Positions 58,010 to 59,112 of a stretch of DNA of 59,112 nt are shown in pieces. The notes beneath the pieces were generated by a model. That model was given only the letters and a program-made list of their open reading frames with translations, ran no database searches and was not told the origin of the DNA. The first letter of the stretch is position 1. Each line of letters starts with the position of its first letter. The stretch is from JAXDJJ01 sp034665745 (GTDB lineage Bacteria; Actinomycetota; CADDZG01; WHSQ01): assembly GCA_034665745.1 (NCBI GenBank), contig JAXDJJ010000011.1, positions 1 to 59,112 of the forward strand. The letters are read 5' to 3'. A program made the position numbers and the translations under genes.

Positions 58010-58063
58010 TTGAACCCGGCGACGAACCAGATCCACCTCTTCAACCTCGTACTTATTACCTAA
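58010..58063 (+). CDS. Branched-chain amino acid leader peptide
   Basis: A 17-codon ORF, MNPATNQIHLFNLVLIT, starting at TTG 58010 with AGGGAG eight bases upstream. Six of its last ten residues are Ile, Leu or Val, and the run Leu-Val-Leu-Ile uses GTA, CTT and ATT, codons that are uncommon in this GC-rich sequence. It is followed at once by a stable hairpin and then a terminator, and lies upstream of ilvB. This is the layout of a ribosome-mediated attenuator that senses charged Leu/Val/Ile tRNAs. A longer in-frame version from ATG 57968 has no ribosome binding site. Confidence 0.7.
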   Translation: MNPATNQIHLFNLVLIT

Positions 58064-58103
58064 GCGCGCGCCTGCCCATACGGGCACGAACGGCGTGCGC
58101 TTA
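58061..58103 (+). promoter_or_regulatory. Leader hairpin starting at the leader-peptide stop codon
   Basis: TAAGCGCGCGCC (58061-58072) pairs over 12 bases with GGCGTGCGCTTA (58092-58103), with one G-T wobble. A second small hairpin, TGCCC-ATAC-GGGCA, lies inside. The 5' arm includes the leader stop codon, so a ribosome finishing or stalled near the end of the leader would affect whether it forms. Confidence 0.65.
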
Positions 58104-58130
58104 ACCCTCCGGTCTCCGGGGGGTTTTTTC
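58103..58130 (+). terminator. Intrinsic terminator (attenuator) upstream of the ilvB unit
   Basis: AACCCTCCGG-TCT-CCGGGGGGTT forms a ten-base-pair stem with one wobble, followed by a run of T. It lies about 175 bases after the predicted transcription start and 39 bases before the next gene start, so it must be read through for ilvB to be expressed from this promoter. Confidence 0.85.
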
Positions 58131-58168
58131 TTACCCATTTTTCGGTGAGCCACAAGAAGGAGGCAGAT

Positions 58169-58504
58169 GTGAAGACCAGGAGCAACGAGTTCGACAGGAA
58201 GGAGAGGCCGGTGCGTTACGAGATCGAGAACGGTGACTACGTTGGGACGGTTGAGTGGCAGGGCCCGGGTCAGGTCAAGTTCGAGATGCCCGACGGGCCA
58301 CAGAAGGACTGGTTCCAGCGGTACTTCGATGCAGAGGATTCCGTCATGGGTGGCGCAGGTGAGCCCATGGGCATGACGTACGAGAAGCGCAACGAGTCTG
58401 AAGCTGCGTTCAACCGTGCCGCATGGGAGTTGAGCGCGTATTCGTACCGCGTCCGCCAAGGCGACAGCATGCGGGCCGGCGCTCACCCGAACGGACGGAA
58501 GTGA
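58169..58504 (+). CDS. Unknown 111-residue protein in the ilvB unit
   Basis: I do not recognise the family. The product is hydrophilic, without signal peptide or membrane helix, with several aromatic residues (VEWQGPGQVKFEMPDGP, DWFQRYFDAED) and a basic C-terminus ending GRK. The pattern YEIENGDYVGTVEWQGPGQVKFE suggests a small beta fold. GTG 58169 has AAGGAGG five bases upstream and is preferred over GTG 58145. It lies between the attenuator terminator and ilvB, so its expression should follow branched-chain amino acid supply. The stop overlaps a 16-codon ORF (TGATG). Confidence 0.75.
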   Translation: MKTRSNEFDRKERPVRYEIENGDYVGTVEWQGPGQVKFEMPDGPQKDWFQRYFDAEDSVMGGAGEPMGMTYEKRNESEAAFNRAAWELSAYSYRVRQGDSMRAGAHPNGRK

Positions 58505-58554
58505 TGCGACAGACCAGGATCCGCATCCGTATCCGAAAGAAGCGCCGGCCGTGA
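58504..58554 (+). CDS. 16-codon Arg/Ile-rich ORF linking the unknown gene to ilvB
   Basis: ATG 58504 overlaps the preceding stop as TGATG, and its own stop overlaps the ilvB GTG as GTGA. The peptide would be MRQTRIRIRIRKKRRP: eight arginines and three Ile-Arg pairs. It may simply be a reinitiation relay that carries ribosomes to ilvB, which has little ribosome binding site of its own, or a chance frame. There is no independent proof of translation. Confidence 0.35.
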   Translation: MRQTRIRIRIRKKRRP

Positions 58555-59112
58555 CATCCACTGGGACGTTCGCTGGAGGATTCACCGGGGCGCAATCGCT
58601 GATCCGCGCCTTAGAGCACGCGGGAACCGAAGTCATCTTCGGGATCCCTGGCGGGACGATCCTTCCCGCTTACGACCCGCTGCTCGGATCTTCGATCCGC
58701 CACATCCTCATGCGGCATGAGCAAGGCGCGGGTCACGCAGCCGAGGGTTACGCGCAAGCGACTGGCAAGGTCGGCGTGTGCATGGCTACATCGGGGCCCG
58801 GTGCGACGAACCTGGTTACACCGATCGCCGATGCATTCATGGACTCGATCCCTCTTGTTGCCGTCACGGGTCAGGTTCCCCGCGCCGTCATCGGCAACGA
58901 CGCTTTCCAAGAAGCCGACATCACCGGAATCACGATGCCGATCACGAAGCACAGCGTCCGGGTCATGGATCCGGACGACATCCCCATGGCGATCGCCGAG
59001 GCGTTCCACATCGCCTCGACGGGCCGGCCGGGTCCTGTGCTGGTCGACATCCCCAAAGATGTCCTCCAGGCCCAGACGGGATTCGAATGGCCGGAACGTT
59101 TGGATCTTCCCG
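58551..59112 (+). CDS. ilvB: Acetolactate synthase large subunit (5' part)
   Basis: A thiamine-diphosphate enzyme, the first committed step of valine, leucine and isoleucine synthesis. 187 codons are visible before the window ends. The N-terminal TPP domain shows AQSLIRALEHAGTEVIFGIPGG, MRHEQGAGHAAEGYA with the catalytic Glu, ATSGPGATNLVTPIADA and the VTGQVP turn, followed by the GRPGPVLVDIPKDV block. GTG 58551 overlaps the stop of the 16-codon ORF (GTGA). It is the main enzyme of the attenuated unit and is divergent from ilvD, which acts later in the same pathway. Confidence 0.95.
   Translation, partial: MTSTGTFAGGFTGAQSLIRALEHAGTEVIFGIPGGTILPAYDPLLGSSIRHILMRHEQGAGHAAEGYAQATGKVGVCMATSGPGATNLVTPIADAFMDSIPLVAVTGQVPRAVIGNDAFQEADITGITMPITKHSVRVMDPDDIPMAIAEAFHIASTGRPGPVLVDIPKDVLQAQTGFEWPERLDLP

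Larger units (their letters stand above)
57887..58168. other. ilvD / ilvB divergent control region
   Basis: These 282 bases hold no full-size gene. They contain a plus-strand promoter (57921-57948), a 17-codon leader ORF (58010-58063), a large hairpin starting at the leader stop (58061-58103) and an intrinsic terminator (58103-58130). The ilvD promoter must also lie in the left end; CCTATATC on the minus strand around 57898-57905 is a possible -10. Confidence 0.7.

Noticed and set aside
57887..58636. 250-codon upstream extension of the ilvD frame
   Set aside because: It crosses the ilvB promoter, leader, terminator, unknown gene and ilvB start on the other strand; ilvD homology begins at ATG 57886.
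1..59112. Prophage, insertion sequence, CRISPR-Cas or toxin-antitoxin system
   Set aside because: No transposase, integrase, Cas, terminase or paired toxin/antitoxin genes were recognised on either strand.

Overview
The window reads as chromosomal DNA of a GC-rich Gram-positive bacterium, most likely a deep-branching member of the Actinomycetota. The main reason is gene order. A core block at 17.3-37.0 kb runs PMT mannosyltransferase < rsmI > abrB < metG > tatD > rsmA > ispE > tRNA-Gln > glmU > prs > rplY > pth > mfd > parvulin lipoprotein > mazG > eno > ftsB/divIC > S1-domain protein > DUF501 > ppx. From memory this is the Mycobacterium tuberculosis Rv1002c-Rv1026 neighbourhood (PMT, eno, DUF501 and ppx are actinobacterial members). 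It also keeps members known from the Bacillus/Clostridium yabC-abrB-metS-yabD...mfd...yabN...divIC-yabR order: a convergent abrB, the parvulin and the S1 protein. The cluster phosphoglycerate mutase-DUF3090-SCO1664-like (39.6-41.5 kb) is also typical of Actinobacteria. I see no insertion sequence, prophage, CRISPR array or rRNA; three tRNAs are present (Ala-CGC, Gln-UUG, Leu-UAA), none with an encoded CCA end.

Layout. 0-4.3 kb: 5' part of a leucyl aminopeptidase, a GlpR-like membrane protein, a translin-family protein overlapping a membrane-anchored protein, tRNA-Ala and a COG4705 membrane protein. 4.3-7.1 kb: acetyltransferase and a DrrAB-type ABC exporter divergent from a MarR regulator. 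7.1-14.2 kb: a DUF4349 lipoprotein, then a reverse-strand run of secreted subtilisin-like protease, seven-helix hybrid histidine kinase and HD-GYP response regulator. 14.5-17.3 kb: orphan receiver protein, S9 peptidase, FKBP lipoprotein. 17.3-37.0 kb: the conserved information-processing and cell-envelope block. 37.1-41.5 kb: cupredoxin, acyl-CoA/acetyl-CoA synthetase, PGM-DUF3090-SCO1664. 41.5-47.8 kb: secreted S8 protease, tRNA-Leu, a TauE/SafE transporter split in two genes, CsaA-like tRNA-binding protein divergent from MutM, secreted M6-type metalloprotease. 47.7-52.4 kb: CoA-binding protein and a MoxR-DUF58-transglutaminase operon. 52.4-56.2 kb: LysM protein, ABC1 kinase, GAF-GAF histidine kinase. 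56.2 kb-end: ilvD divergent from an ilvB transcription unit that starts with a promoter, a Leu/Val/Ile-rich leader peptide and an intrinsic terminator.

The most notable signals are regulatory and translational. (1) The ilvB unit has a classical-looking branched-chain amino acid attenuator, followed by an unknown 111-aa gene and a 16-codon Arg/Ile ORF, chained to ilvB by TGATG and GTGA overlaps. (2) DUF501 lacks any ATG/GTG/TTG before its conserved N-terminus but has a well-placed AUA start. (3) The SCO1664-like gene continues in phase after the UAG of DUF3090. (4) Several genes start 6-7 nt after a TANNNT box (probable leaderless transcripts), and two divergent pairs share overlapping -10 boxes. 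(5) A TauE half-gene starts 2 nt after the last base of tRNA-Leu. (6) The reverse-strand subtilisin ends in a Trp-rich GASWR repeat tail. All calls come from reading the sequence; no search was run.
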